This document shows, one piece after another, positions 12,267 to 22,738 of a stretch of 64,000 bases of DNA. The translations under genes were made by a program, and so were the position numbers. Location: the NCBI GenBank assembly GCA_963675135.1, contig OY776124.1, positions 10,740,677 through 10,804,676 of the forward strand, written 5' to 3'. The notes beneath the pieces were generated by a model that was not told the origin of the DNA, did no database searches, and saw only the letters and a list, made by a program, of their open reading frames with translations. Position 1 is the stretch's first letter. Every line of letters starts with the position of its first letter. This DNA is from Galeopsis tetrahit (lineage: Eukaryota; Streptophyta; Magnoliopsida; Lamiales; Lamiaceae).

Positions 12267-13140
12267 TTAATGCAGTCCAATAAGTCTAAGACACAAGCCA
12301 AACTTCTCTTTTGGCAATGCCTTAGTGAACGCATCAGCAGGGTTCTCCTCTGTAGCAATCTTCACTACCTGGACCACCCCCTTCTCTACAATATCTCTTA
12401 CAAAGTACAGCTTTACATCTATATGTTTAGTTCTCTCATGATACCCCTGATACTTTGCAAGATGTATTGCACTTTGGTTATCACAGAAGACAGTCACACT
12501 TCTTTGTGATATACCAAACTCTTTCAAGATTCCCTAAGCCACATGCTCTCCTTTACTGCTTCAGTCAAGGCTACATATTCTGATTCTGTAGTAGATAATG
12601 CAACTACGGACTGATGTATTGACCTCCATGATATAGCTGTACCAAATAAGGTGAATACATACCCTGTCAAAGACTTTCTTGTGTCTACATTGGCTGCATA
12701 GTCGGCATCAACATATCCCACAAGTGCTTCTCCCTCATCTGATATCTTCTTAAATTTCAGACCTTTCTCAGCTGATCCTAGAACATATCTCATGACCCAC
12801 TTAACTGTCTCCCAATGACTTGAACCTGGATCACTCATGTATCTGCTGATTACACTCATTGGATGAGTTAAATCTGGTCTACAACACACCATAGCATACA
12901 TTAAACTCCCTACTGCACTGGCATAAGGAACCTTACTCATCTGAGCTATTTCTTGGCTGTTCTTGGGACACATCTGATTGGATAGCTTCTGATGCTGGCC
13001 AATTGGTGTAGAAACTGACTTAGCTTTATTCATCCTGAATCTCTCTAACACCTTCCTCAGATAGGTAGGCTGATTAAGCTGAATTGCTCCCTCAACTCTA
13101 CTGATCTCCATCCCAAGAATCACTTTAGCTTCACCAAAAT
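12267..13140 (-). pseudogene. pol: Copia pol 3' part: end of RT and RNase H
   Basis: The piece starts in the RT after the catalytic box (FGEAKVILGMEISR) and runs through the RNase H motifs VGYVDADYAAN, STTESEYVAL and FCDNQSAIHL to a stop at 12267. One lost base at about 12527 shifts the frame. The sequence upstream of FGEAKV is cut at about 13140, where MULE sequence begins; the rest of this pol lies on the opposite strand at 23586-26605. About 30 codons between the YVDD box and FGEAKV are missing from both pieces. Confidence 0.9.
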
Positions 13141-13609
13141 TCTAGAATTTTCCTCATCACCTCTCTTCCTCATCTTCCACATCCTTCTACCATTCAACAA
13201 GGGTTGAATGCTTTTTACAATATTTTTTCTTTTTTTGCCATTTTTTTTAGTGTTAGGTTCTATGGTTAGAAGAGAAGAACTTGGAGTTTGAGAGGTGAGA
13301 AAGACGTAGAAGAAGAACTGTATTGAGTTTGAGAAGTTGAAAAAGACGCAGAAAAAGCGGAAGTTTTTTTTTTTTTTTTTATAAAATTTTATTTTTAATC
13401 AGATATGGAAAATAAAAAAAATAAAAAAGAATATGTGTAATCTGACGTGGCAAGCTCCGACAAACCACATCATCAATTGTTGGGCGGAGAAAAAAAATGT
13501 GTATCTAATTGCAACACGATGAAAGGTTGGAGTTTTTTACAATAATCGCAAAGGTCGTGATTAAATTGATACTGAAACTAAAGGTGGTGTATTTATTTAG
13601 AATTAACCC
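13141..13609. mobile_element. MULE, one half (terminal inverted repeat end at 13609)
   Basis: The last 360 bases, ending GAATTAACCC, match 27230-27507 in the same orientation at roughly 85-90% by eye over the terminal 200 bases. The nine bases beyond (13610-13618, TATTTTATT) are the reverse complement of the nine beyond the other end (27508-27516, AATAAAATA). Same-strand ends with reverse-complement duplications only make sense if one half has been inverted. Contains no ORF of note. Confidence 0.85.
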
Positions 13610-14029
13610 TATTTTATTTCTTTATTTTCTACATTCATTTTTAAGTTCAATTTTTCATAAATTACATATATATTGCATAACTATAGGAGAGAAATTTTGA
13701 TGAAAAAAAATAAAAGAGAGAGAATAGAGATTTCAGAGAATTTAAAGAGAAGAGAAAGTGGTCAGGACAGAGGCGCATCTTTCAGGCGCGCCTCTAAATA
13801 TAGGGTAGGTCTCTTGTAGACTCAATTCCTTATATGGAATTGAGTCCATTTTAATAAATAGGTAGGATAAACAATAAAAATAAAATACGCAAAAAATATA
13901 TATCTTAATTAATGTAGCTCAAATGGTTGAAAATAGTCTATTTTAAGTTAAAGTCTAGTGTTCACATTTTTTTTTTATTATTATAAAAGTACATGTTGAA
14001 AATAAGGAAAAGTGTAACATGCATTTTAC

Positions 14030-14555
14030 AATTTTCTAGCATGTTATTTTGCAATATTTGTAATAATAATTTCAATTATAATGACATACACTTGTTAGTG
14101 ATGTTTTATTGCACTTTTCAATTGTAGTGACTTACAATTTTCAAGAATATTTTTTAGTTATATTGACTTACACTTTTTAGTAATGTTATGCTACACCTTT
14201 TAGTCATATTTTATTGCACTTTTCAGTTGTAGTGACTTACAATTTTCAACAATATGTTTAGTTATATTGACTTACACTTTTTAGTAATGTTATGTTACAC
14301 ATTTTAGTCTTATTTTGTTACATTTTTCAGTTATAATAACTTACACTTTTCATTAAAATATTGTGTTACACTTTTCAAGTATATTGACATGCACTTTTTA
14401 ATAATATTGTGTTGCACTTTCTAGTTATAATAACTTACATTTTTCATTAAAGGTTGTGTTGCATTTTTCAATTACAGTGACTTACATTTTTTAATAAAAA
14501 AATGTGTTACACTTTTTAGTAATATTGACTTAAACTTTTCAACACACATATTTTC
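14030..14555. repeat. Degenerate tandem repeat (CACTTTTCAGTTATAGTGACTT type)
   Basis: About a dozen imperfect copies of a 36-40-base phrase with CACTTTTCA and TGACTTACA alternate with variants GTTACACTTTTTAGT. The complement of the same phrase (AAAAGTGTAAGTCACTATAA) builds the interior of the MITE at 29182-29428, so the two are related. Confidence 0.7.
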
Positions 14556-15234
14556 AGAAAAAAAAATACCAATAAAAATAAATTACAAAAAAAATAATAA
14601 TAATAAAAAAAAAATTGACTAAGTCAAAAAATTTATTTATAATATTCTTGAATATTTAGGGTTTACAATATTTTTGAATATTTAGAGTTTAGGTTGACCA
14701 AGTCAACAAGGAATTGATTCTATATAAGATCAATCCCTAAATATATTATTTTTTAAAATATTTCATATTTTTAATTAAATTCACTTAAAAAGGCTAATAT
14801 ATATATATATATATATAAATTTATTATATTTTGAATACACCATTTTAAAACTATAATACTAAAAAAATCTTAGCTCCTCTCTTCTCCGAAAGGCAAGTAG
14901 TAATAAAATGATTTAAAAATGTTACCGGATCCGTACCTGGCTATTTTTTCGTGTTTTACCTAGTATTCTATTGTACCGACCTGTATACAATTTAAATGAT
15001 ATAGAGCCCACCAATTGTGCCCACCAGTTTTCCCCATCGCCTATGTGACATTACGCGTCAATAAATTCTTATTTGTATTTAATTTAAACTTAATCTAATA
15101 TCAATATTTTATTTTTTTATTCATATCAATATTTTTAAAAATCTTTTTTTATATTTAATTTAATATTATCTCTATCAAATTACGGTAACTAACGCCATCA
15201 ATCTTTTCTCAAATCTTTCCATCACCATTAATTA

Positions 15235-15336
15235 ATGGCACAAAGCAGTAGGACATGCAGTGTTTGCAGTCGAAGCGGCCATGATAAACGAACCTGTCCC
15301 ACTCTAGACCCTAAAAAGTACGCTTTTTTTTTTTAA
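15235..15336 (+). CDS. Possible small CCHC zinc-knuckle ORF or exon
   Basis: An ATG opens 33 codons (start MAQSSRTC) with a perfect CX2CX4HX4C knuckle: CSVCSRSGHDKRTC. A possible donor AAAAAGTACGC follows, so it could be a first exon rather than a complete ORF. Similar N-terminal knuckles occur in plant MYB-related proteins of the KUA1 type and at the C-terminus of some transposases; I cannot choose. No further exon is recognisable. It lies just outside the Helitron 3' end. Confidence 0.35.
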   Translation: MAQSSRTCSVCSRSGHDKRTCPTLDPKKYAFFF

Positions 15337-15552
15337 CTTTTTTTTTAAGCTAACTCGACTATTTCATGATTGGTAATAGGTCACAAGTAGAAGAACAATG
15401 TACTTAAGGGAACTAATGAACAAGTATGAACTTTTACGGGAACATCTTACACATTACCATCACATGTTGCTGAACTTTTATATTTCTTTCATTGGTTGAC
15501 ATTTAGTTAATTTTTGTTATATGACAATGAGATTGTTTTTTATTTTCTTTAA

Positions 15553-15579
15553 CTAGTGTAAGACCCGCGAATTTCGCGG
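15553..15579 (-). other. Helitron 3' terminus: hairpin plus CTAG
   Basis: The minus strand reads CCGCGAAATTCGCGG (15579-15565), a stem with a short loop, followed by GTCTTACACTAG and then T. A GC hairpin about ten bases before CTRR, inserted before T, is the diagnostic Helitron 3' end. It lies downstream of the helicase C-terminus on the same strand, so it belongs to that element. Confidence 0.85.
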
Positions 15580-15818
15580 AATTGAAATAAGTATATTTTA
15601 TTAATTATAATTATAATAATTTTTAACCTAATTTAATTTTATATTATAAATTTATTAATAAAAAAAATTAAATTATGTATATATTTATAACTTTCTTTAT
15701 TTTATGAAAAATAAAAAAAATTTAAATGTTATGTCAATATAAATTCATCATATATATAAAAATAGAAAAGATTCTGTATTTGTAAATTTTTTTATTTTAT
15801 GTAAAATATTAAAATTTA

Positions 15819-15838
15819 AATGTAATGTCAATATAAAT

Positions 15839-15883
<45 letters not shown>

Positions 15884-16485
15884 AAAGACTATATATTTAT
15901 ATTTTTTTGTATTTTATTAGAAAAATAAAATACAAATGATGTGTCTATATAAATTACATCACACATATAAAAAAGTAGAAAAGAGGATTATGAATTTATT
16001 TATAAAAGTAAATTTTATAATAAATTACAAATTGCGAAAAACTTCTTTGTAGACAACATTCGTGGTACGTTTACATATTTTTCCATTTGAATCTAGGCAA
16101 AGAATTTTCAATCCACTCTTACTTTTGACTCTAGAAGCTGCAACATACAACTGACCATGATGTCAATATAAATTATATTATATATATATATATAAATAGA
16201 AAAGACTATATATTTATAATTTTTTGTATTTTATTAGAAAAATAAAATACAAATGATGTGTCTATATAAATTACATCACACATATAAAAAAGTAGAAAAG
16301 AGGATTATGAATTTATTTATAAAAGTAAATTTTATAATAAATTACAAATTGCGAAAAACTTCTTTGTAGACAACATTCGTGGTACGTTTACATATTTTTC
16401 CATTTGAATCTTGGCAAAGAATTTTCAATCCACTCTTACTTTTGACTCTAGAAGCTGCAACATACAACTGACCATACAACTGACC
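15819..16485. repeat. Tandem duplication of the Helitron helicase 3' end
   Basis: A unit from ATGTCAATATAAATTATATT to CATACAACTGACCAT occurs at about 15819-16157 and again at 16158-16485, about 317 bases apart at matching points. The first copy has a longer (AT)n run (15843-15878). It repeats the last codons of the helicase (from GQLYVAASRVKSKSGLKI to the stop) plus the AT-rich trailer. Confidence 0.85.
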
Positions 16486-18454
16486 ATGGGTGAACACAGG
16501 TTTAGGAAGGTAGACACCTACCATGGAAAGGGACTGGCCTTGGCTTTTATTTATCGTCATTGCAAAAGACAATAGAATAGGAAATTGTCTTCTTCGAAAC
16601 TTTACGGCAGCTGTGTCGTCCGAAACACTCAATGTCATTCTTGGTATAAAAACTTTAGTACCAACATTTCTTCCAGAAAGAATTTGTGCTTCAATAATGT
16701 GATTTCCAAGTCTTGTAACAATTAGTCTAGTTCCATTGCACAAATCGGACTTCGGATCAATGTTCCTAAGTAGCATTATAGGGATCCCTATCTTGAGAAC
16801 CAATCGATGATTTGGTAGACGAGAACACTTAATAGAGTTGAGAAAGTCAATGGAAAACACCTGTCCCATTCCACCAGGTTTAAACTCCGATGGACACACA
16901 CTGTCTGAACTCAAATACTCCCTTGTATCTAGGGCTGAGCAAAAACCGAAAAACCGAACCGAACCGAAAAATGAATTCGGTTCGGTTTTTCGGTTTCGGA
17001 TCGGTTAGCATTTTTTATACATTTCGGTATTCGGTTCGGTTTCGGTTTTATTAAGTAATAATTCGGTTAACCGAAAACCGAACCGAATTTGGGTTAGATT
17101 ACTGTTTTTTTCATTTTTTTTTTCATTTACTGTATTTTTCATTTATTTCATTTACAATGTTTTTTCATTTTTTTCATTCACAGATTAAATGTGTACGTCT
17201 ACGGTGGATAGATTAAATGTTAAATATGTTTTTCATTCACATATTCTTTTTCATTCACAAATTAATAAAATGTGTTTTTCATTTTTTTTTCATTTACTGT
17301 GTTTTTAATAGATTAAATGTTAAATGTGTTAGATTAATAAAATGTGATCGATTAATAAAATGTGATAGATTAATAAAATGTGTTTTTTCATTTTTTCCTA
17401 AATGTTAGATATATTTCGGTTTTTATTTCGGTTTTCGGTTTTTTACCGAAACCGAACCGATTAATTCGGTTCGGTTATTTAATCGGTTCGGTTATTTTCG
17501 GTTTTACTCCACTATGGTTCGGTTTCGGTTAATTATAATGAAATTCGGTGCAGTTTCGGTTTCTCAATTTCGGTTCGGTTCGGTTGCGTTGCACACCCCT
17601 ACTTGTATCACCAGGTATCATTGCCAACACTGTCTCGTTAATGTTTTCAACTTCTTTATGTGTTGGAGCAAGTATAGCTCTATCCTCAAAATACTTATCA
17701 ATATTATAGTTGTTAGAGACGGATGGGTAAATGCAGTCAACTATAGCAGCAATAGGATCTCGTGCATCTAAAATCAGATTCTCTTCAGGAATATCAATGT
17801 CCGCAAAACCATCGTCACTATCTCCAAGATTCCCGTCGCCACTTTCAAAATCCAATCTGAGAATTCAGCTATCTCATCAGATGTATTAATACCGTTAGAA
17901 TTTCCAGTTTGCAATCTCATGTTCCTCGTTAGCCTCAGTACCTTGCAATGTTCCCACAGATATGATGAATTGATAGCAGAATGGACTATATGTTCTCTTG
18001 AACCTTTTGAAATAACAGGAAGTATTTGTCTGAAGTCTCCTCCAAGAACCACCGTTTTCCCTCCAAAAGGCAAATTAGACATAGATCCATCAGGAGCTCT
18101 AACTATATCTCTTAGGCTTCTATCAAGTGCCTCAAAACAAAATATGTTAATCATCGGTGCCTCGTCCCATATTATCAGCTTTGACTTTATTATAAGTTCT
18201 GACAAATGAGTACCGGGCATTATGTTGATGATTCAGAAATGTTTATCGGAATACGAAACCGAGAATGTGCAGTGCGTCCTACAGGCAACAAAAGAGAAGC
18301 TATACCACTCGATGCAACATTAAGAACGATGTCTCCGTGAGATCTAACGGTTGCAGAAAGAGTTCTCCATATGAAAGTTTTTCCAGTACCCCCGTACCCA
18401 TACAAAAAGAAGACTTTTCCATCAGTTGAACAAATAGCTTCAAGTATTTCTTGT
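16342..18454 (-). pseudogene. Helitron PIF1-like helicase, C-terminal piece
   Basis: From the copia junction the minus strand reads EILEAICSTDG, Walker A YGYGGTGKT (about 18405-18379), GIASLLLPVGRTAHSRF, then after a frameshift near 18220 LIIWDEAPM (Walker B), GGKTVVLGGDFRQILPVI and LRLTRNMRL. A second frameshift near 17850 leads to ILAPTHKEVENINE and IPGDT, where a hAT MITE (16930-17601) interrupts; beyond it come LSSDSVC, GIPIMLLRNIDP, NGTRLIVTRLGNHIIEAQIL, FAMTINKSQGQSL and YVAASRVKSKSGLKIL to the stop at 16342. These are the ordered motifs of a superfamily-1B PIF1 helicase fused in Helitron transposases. At least two frameshifts and the insertions make it non-functional. Confidence 0.9.
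16930..17601. mobile_element. Non-autonomous hAT element (672 bp) in the Helitron
   Basis: The ends are TAGGGCTGAGCAAAAACCG and, as reverse complement, TAGGGGTGTGCAACGCAACC. Perfect 8-bp duplications CTTGTATC flank it (16922-16929 and 17602-17609). Both subterminal regions are packed with AACCGAA/TTCGGTT copies in both orientations; the middle is AT-rich with short repeats of ATTAATAAAATGTG. No transposase. Removing it and one duplication restores the helicase reading. Confidence 0.93.
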
Positions 18455-18460
18455 TGTGAG
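18450..18460. other. Target duplication CTTGT plus six extra bases TGTGAG before the copia 5' LTR
   Basis: CTTGT (18450-18454) pairs with ACAAG at 11214-11218. Between it and the LTR start (18461) are six unexplained bases, TGTGAG, identical to the six bases that precede the 3' LTR in the polypurine tract. See findings. Confidence 0.7.
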
Positions 18461-18551
18461 TGTTATCTCATAATCTCAAAATCAGCACAGTAAACTACTG
18501 AGCTGATAGGATCAGATAAGATGACTTAGGCCTTATCAGATGAGTTGAAGG
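18461..18551 (+). repeat. Copia 5' LTR, first part (interrupted by hAT)
   Basis: Starts TGTTATCTCATAATCTC and matches the first 91 bases of the 3' LTR with one visible difference. The LTR resumes at 22739. The last eight bases (GTTGAAGG) are duplicated by the hAT insertion. Confidence 0.92.
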
Positions 18552-21500
18552 TAGGGTTGTAAACGAATCGAATCGAAGCGAATACCACTGTATTCGATTC
18601 GATTCGTTAAAGTATTCGAATATTCGTATTCGTATTCGTTTAATTTTCGAATAATAAATTCGATTCGATATTCGATTCGATTAGTTTTTCGATAGTATTC
18701 GATTCGATTCGAGTATTCGATTCGTATAATTTTAGAGAATATTTAAATAATATTTTTCGAATATTCGATTCGAAATATTCGATTCGATTCGAAATATTCG
18801 ATTCGATTCGAAATATTCGATTCGATATTCGATTCGAAAAATTTGTGGAGGAAAACATTAATTATAATAAATACTAAAATGACAATTTTGCTTTTTAAAA
18901 TCCCATTACAAGCCATAAAATCCCATTACAGTAACAATAAAAATAATAAAAGAGCAATCTTCATAAAAGTCTTCAAAAGAACACCAATCATCCATCACTC
19001 ATGCAAATCCCCATTACAAGCCATAAAATCTCATTACAGTAACAATAAAAAAAATTAAAGAGCAATCTTCATAAAAGTCTTCAAAAGAACACCAATCATC
19101 CATCACTCATGCAAATCAAGTGGCTTGCAAGTTTGCAACATGACATCAATAGGCTCTTCTTGCTCCTAAATAAAAATAAAAATCAATTAAAATTCAGTTT
19201 ATTAATCGAAACATGTACAATAAAAAAAAAAAAAAACTCACATGTGTCATAATGGGCTTCTTAATCCCGTGAAGTTGACGAATCCAATCTCCTCCGCAAA
19301 TCAAAACTTGCACGATATCAGGAGTTAACCTTGAACGATAAGGATCCAACACTCGAGTTCCTGCACTAAATGTGGCCTCTGATGCCACTGTACTTATAGG
19401 AATAGCTAAAACATCACGAGCTAACTTGGATAAAACTTTGAACTTCAATTCTTGAGATTTCCACCAAGCTAAAGCATCAAACTCTTTACTAGCATCTCCA
19501 TCTTGACATCTAAAAACCCCCTCTTCCAAGTAAATGTCCAACTCCGATTTTGAAGGTCTATGAACCTCAACAGTGTCTAAATATGCATCATACAAAGATA
19601 TACCAGAAGGCACAAACTTTCCTTTAGATGCGGAGTGTTCACATGTAGAAGAACATTTTTCTGAAATGGCAACCTTTCGGGATCTTGCTTGATCAACTTC
19701 AACATACTCAAAAAACAAACTATACAATGCATCTCGAACCTTCATCACATTTTTTCGTGCATCCACTTCATTATATATATTATTGAAAGAAAAATCAACC
19801 AATCTCATTTTGAATCTGGGGTCAAGTATTGCTCCAATAGCCATCAAAAGATTACAATCTCCCCAATATTTGTCAAATTTTTCCTTCATCTTTTTAATCA
19901 TCACCCTAATAAACTCATCAACATGATTTTCTTTTTCATTCAATACATGTTTGACTCTCCAAATAACAGCAAGATAAGCATTAGAAGTAGGGTAATCAAC
20001 TCCAGAAATTACATGAGTGGCTTCATAAAAAACCTCTAAAACGTCAATAACATCCTTCACTTTGTTCCAATCATCATAGCTAGGGCAACAATGATATAAA
20101 GGCTCTCCCTCTTTAAATATAGGAAATGCATCCTTAACTCTAAATGCCTCAACTAACATTTCATAAGTAGAATTCCAACGAGTTGGACAATCAATGATCA
20201 ACTTTTTCACTTGAATTCCTAAATGATGCACAACATCAGAGAATTTCTTCAACCTAGACTCTGATTGGTTAATAAATCGTACACTGTTTTTGACATCTTC
20301 AATAATTCTTTTAATTTCAGAAAGACCATCTTGAACAACAAGATTCAATATATGTGCAGTACACCGAACATGAAACAACTTACCATCCAATGGCAACTTA
20401 CGACTCTTAGAAAACGTTGTTTTAGCAATTCGAAGTGCTGCATCATTGTTCGAGGCATTGTCCACAGAGATAGTGAACACTTTATGCTCTATCCCCCAAT
20501 CCTTTGTACACTTCATAAGCCCATCAAAGATATCAACACCTAAAAAAATGAATCACAACAGTAAACAAAAAAATTATAAGAAAAATGTCACATATTTTTT
20601 ATCACTTGTTTTATAAGAAAATTGAATCACAACGGATGTACAAAAAAATTACCAGCATGTGGAGGAGGGAGAGGTATGAAGCTAAGAAGTCGCTTGTGAA
20701 GTTGCCACTGTGCATCAACAAAGTGACCAGTGACACACATATAAGAAATCTTTTGCACCTTTGATTTCCAAATGTCAGTGGTCAATGAAATCTTATCGAT
20801 GTCTTTCAACATCAACTGCAACTTTTTCTTCTCAATCTCATACACATTAATGACATCTTTCCTAGCAATGGCACGAGAAATCTTCTCAAATTGTGGTTGG
20901 TTGATACTTAACATGAAAGTAAAACCACAATTTTCCACAACATTAAATGGTTGCTCATTCATTAAAATCCAATGGGCAACAGCCTCTCTTTGCTTCATAT
21001 GATCATATTTACCATTTGACAAAGGATTCATCTCAAACTTGGATTTGACGGGCTGAAATTGCAATGTCCTTTGTCTTTCATTGTGTAGCTTCTTTTGCAA
21101 ACACCTTCCTAAATGATTTTTAAGATGACTTGTTGTGCCGGTAGTTGACTTAGAAAGAAGTTTCTTGCAATGAATGCATTGCAATTTTATACTCCCATTC
21201 TCTTCCACTTCAATGAAATCATCGTGAACTTTTGAAATTTTCTTTCTTTTTTTCCTTTCAAGTTGGCCTTTATCATCCTCTCCCTCACCATCTTTTTCAT
21301 TGTTACCTTCATTATTGTTCTCCCCATCAACATTCACATCTCCAGTTTGTAGGTTACCATCAACTTCGTCATTTGTGTTGTCACCTCCATTATCATTTAT
21401 CTCGACCGCATTTATCACCACCTATCAATACAAGAGTTTAATTAAATCTTGAAATATTAATACATAATGTTTAAGTATACATTTAATAAGAGTTTCTAAT

Positions 21501-22730
21501 ATTAGTTCATACTTTTTTTTAAAGAGGATAAAAGAATTATATAACCAGAGTTAAAAATTGATTGTCTGCTTGTGGCTCCAAACATATAAAACAAACCAAC
21601 AAAAAACAAAGTTTGCCCACAATGACCATTTATATAATAAAACAAGAAAAACACTACTAAGCTGCTGCCAACAACCCTTTCTCTACAAAGAGCCACAACT
21701 TGATAAAATCAACTTTCAACACAATAGTAGCAGTAGAAATTCATACTAAGAAATAAAAATTAATTAATCGGTCAGTCACAGATTTCATTCACTTGATATT
21801 GGACTAATATATTATATTTACCTCATGCTCTTCCACTTTATCCTCGCCTTCTTCAAATTTATGCTCCATTAGAAAAGTAATTAATCTGTAAAAAAAATTA
21901 CTAATCTGTAAAGATTTTTCCTAATAAGCTCTGAAATTAATGCACACAAGATTGAAATGGTAAAAAGCTACAATAGGAATAATCTGATCCTCACCTACTC
22001 ACTATATCACTCTTTCATATTAATTAATCTAGTGAATAATATAATAGGGCAGAACAAAAAATTATACCTTCAAGTCTTCAATAGGTCGTCGCCGATGTCT
22101 TGAAATAGTAGTTTCCACCACGCCGTGCCGTGGGAGGAGGGGCGGCGCGGCTAAACAGAGAGGAGGAGGGCGACGCGGCGCGATGAAACGGGGAGGACTT
22201 GGCGCGACGAAACAACAACGCGAAATAGAGAGGAGGGGACGGCGCAGTGCGGTGAAATAGAGAGGAGAAGGGTGGCGCGGTGAAACAGAGAGGAACGAAG
22301 GGGGACGCGCCGGTGAGTGGGCGACTGATGAATGAAAATTGAAAAAGAAAGTGATTGTGGACTGGGGAGGCGGAGTGGAAGACTAGATTGAAAAGTGAAA
22401 ATTGAATTAGGGTTTTCACTGTTTTCTTTTGAGTTTTGAGTCTTTTGACCGTGTAATTTTGTAAATAAATAAATAAATATTTAATATTTAATTTATTAAA
22501 TTATTTAAGAATATTATATAATAAATAAATATAATATATATAAATATATCGAATCGAATACTTACGAATATCGAATCGAATATCATAATTTTGTATTTGT
22601 ATTCGTTTATTAGTCGAATCAAAAAAAATATTTGTATTCGAATTCGAATCATAAAATTTCGAATACGAATATCAAAATTCGAATACGAATACCGAATCGA
22701 GCAAAATTATTCGATTCATTTACAACCCTA
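18552..22730. mobile_element. Complete hAT transposon, 4179 bp
   Basis: The ends are TAGGGTTGTAAACGAATCG and, inverted, TAGGGTTGTAAATGAATCG. The 8-bp duplication GTTGAAGG is perfect (18544-18551 and 22731-22738). Subterminal regions (18580-18840 and 22545-22720) are dense in ATTCGATTCGA in both orientations, the sort of array that binds hAT transposase. A direct repeat of about 130 bp lies at 18897-18998 and 19011-19112. A four-exon transposase gene fills the centre. Inserted in the copia LTR, so younger than that copia. Confidence 0.95.
19103..21869 (-). CDS. hAT-family transposase, four exons, apparently intact
   Basis: My model on the minus strand: exon 1 21869-21822 (ATG start, MEHKFEEGEDKV), exon 2 21421-20653, exon 3 20539-19242, exon 4 19165-19103 (ends LDLHE, stop TGA). 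The introns (400, 113 and 76 bp) all have GT-AG ends; the last has a perfect GTGAGT donor. Exons total 2178 bases, exactly 726 codons including the stop, with no internal stop. Domains: acidic N-terminus; BED zinc finger CIHCKKLL...HLKNHLGRC at about residues 85-115; RNase H-like core with LTTDIWKS, FTISVDNASNNDAAL, CTAHILNLVVQDGL and CPTRWNSTYEM; the C-terminal dimerisation block LDIYLEEG, FDALAWWK, LARDVLAIPISTVASEATFS. It would cut and paste this element and perhaps related short copies. Could be Ac-like or Tip100-like; I did not resolve the clade. Confidence 0.9.
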
Positions 22731-22738
22731 GTTGAAGG

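Larger units (their letters stand above)
13619..15552. other. AT-rich sequence between MULE and Helitron end
   Basis: No long ORF. A perfect 11-bp-stem hairpin GACTCAATTCC...GGAATTGAGTC lies at 13819-13846. A degenerate tRNA-SINE-like stretch (TGTAGCTCAAATGGTTG) starts near 13915. Degenerate tandem repeats occupy 14030-14555. This block was the flank of the Helitron 3' end before the inversion. Confidence 0.6.

Noticed and set aside
14030..14555. Possible CRISPR-like array
   Set aside because: Units are degenerate with no constant repeat plus unique spacer pattern, and the organism is a plant.
10012..18454. Two separate Helitrons, one on each strand
   Set aside because: The N-terminal piece ends and the C-terminal piece begins at the same codon when joined over one ACAAG, and both abut ends of the same copia.
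22078..22419. 113-codon minus-strand Pro/Ser/Phe-rich ORF in the hAT
   Set aside because: Lies in the untranslated region upstream of transposase exon 1; composition follows GC-rich local repeats.
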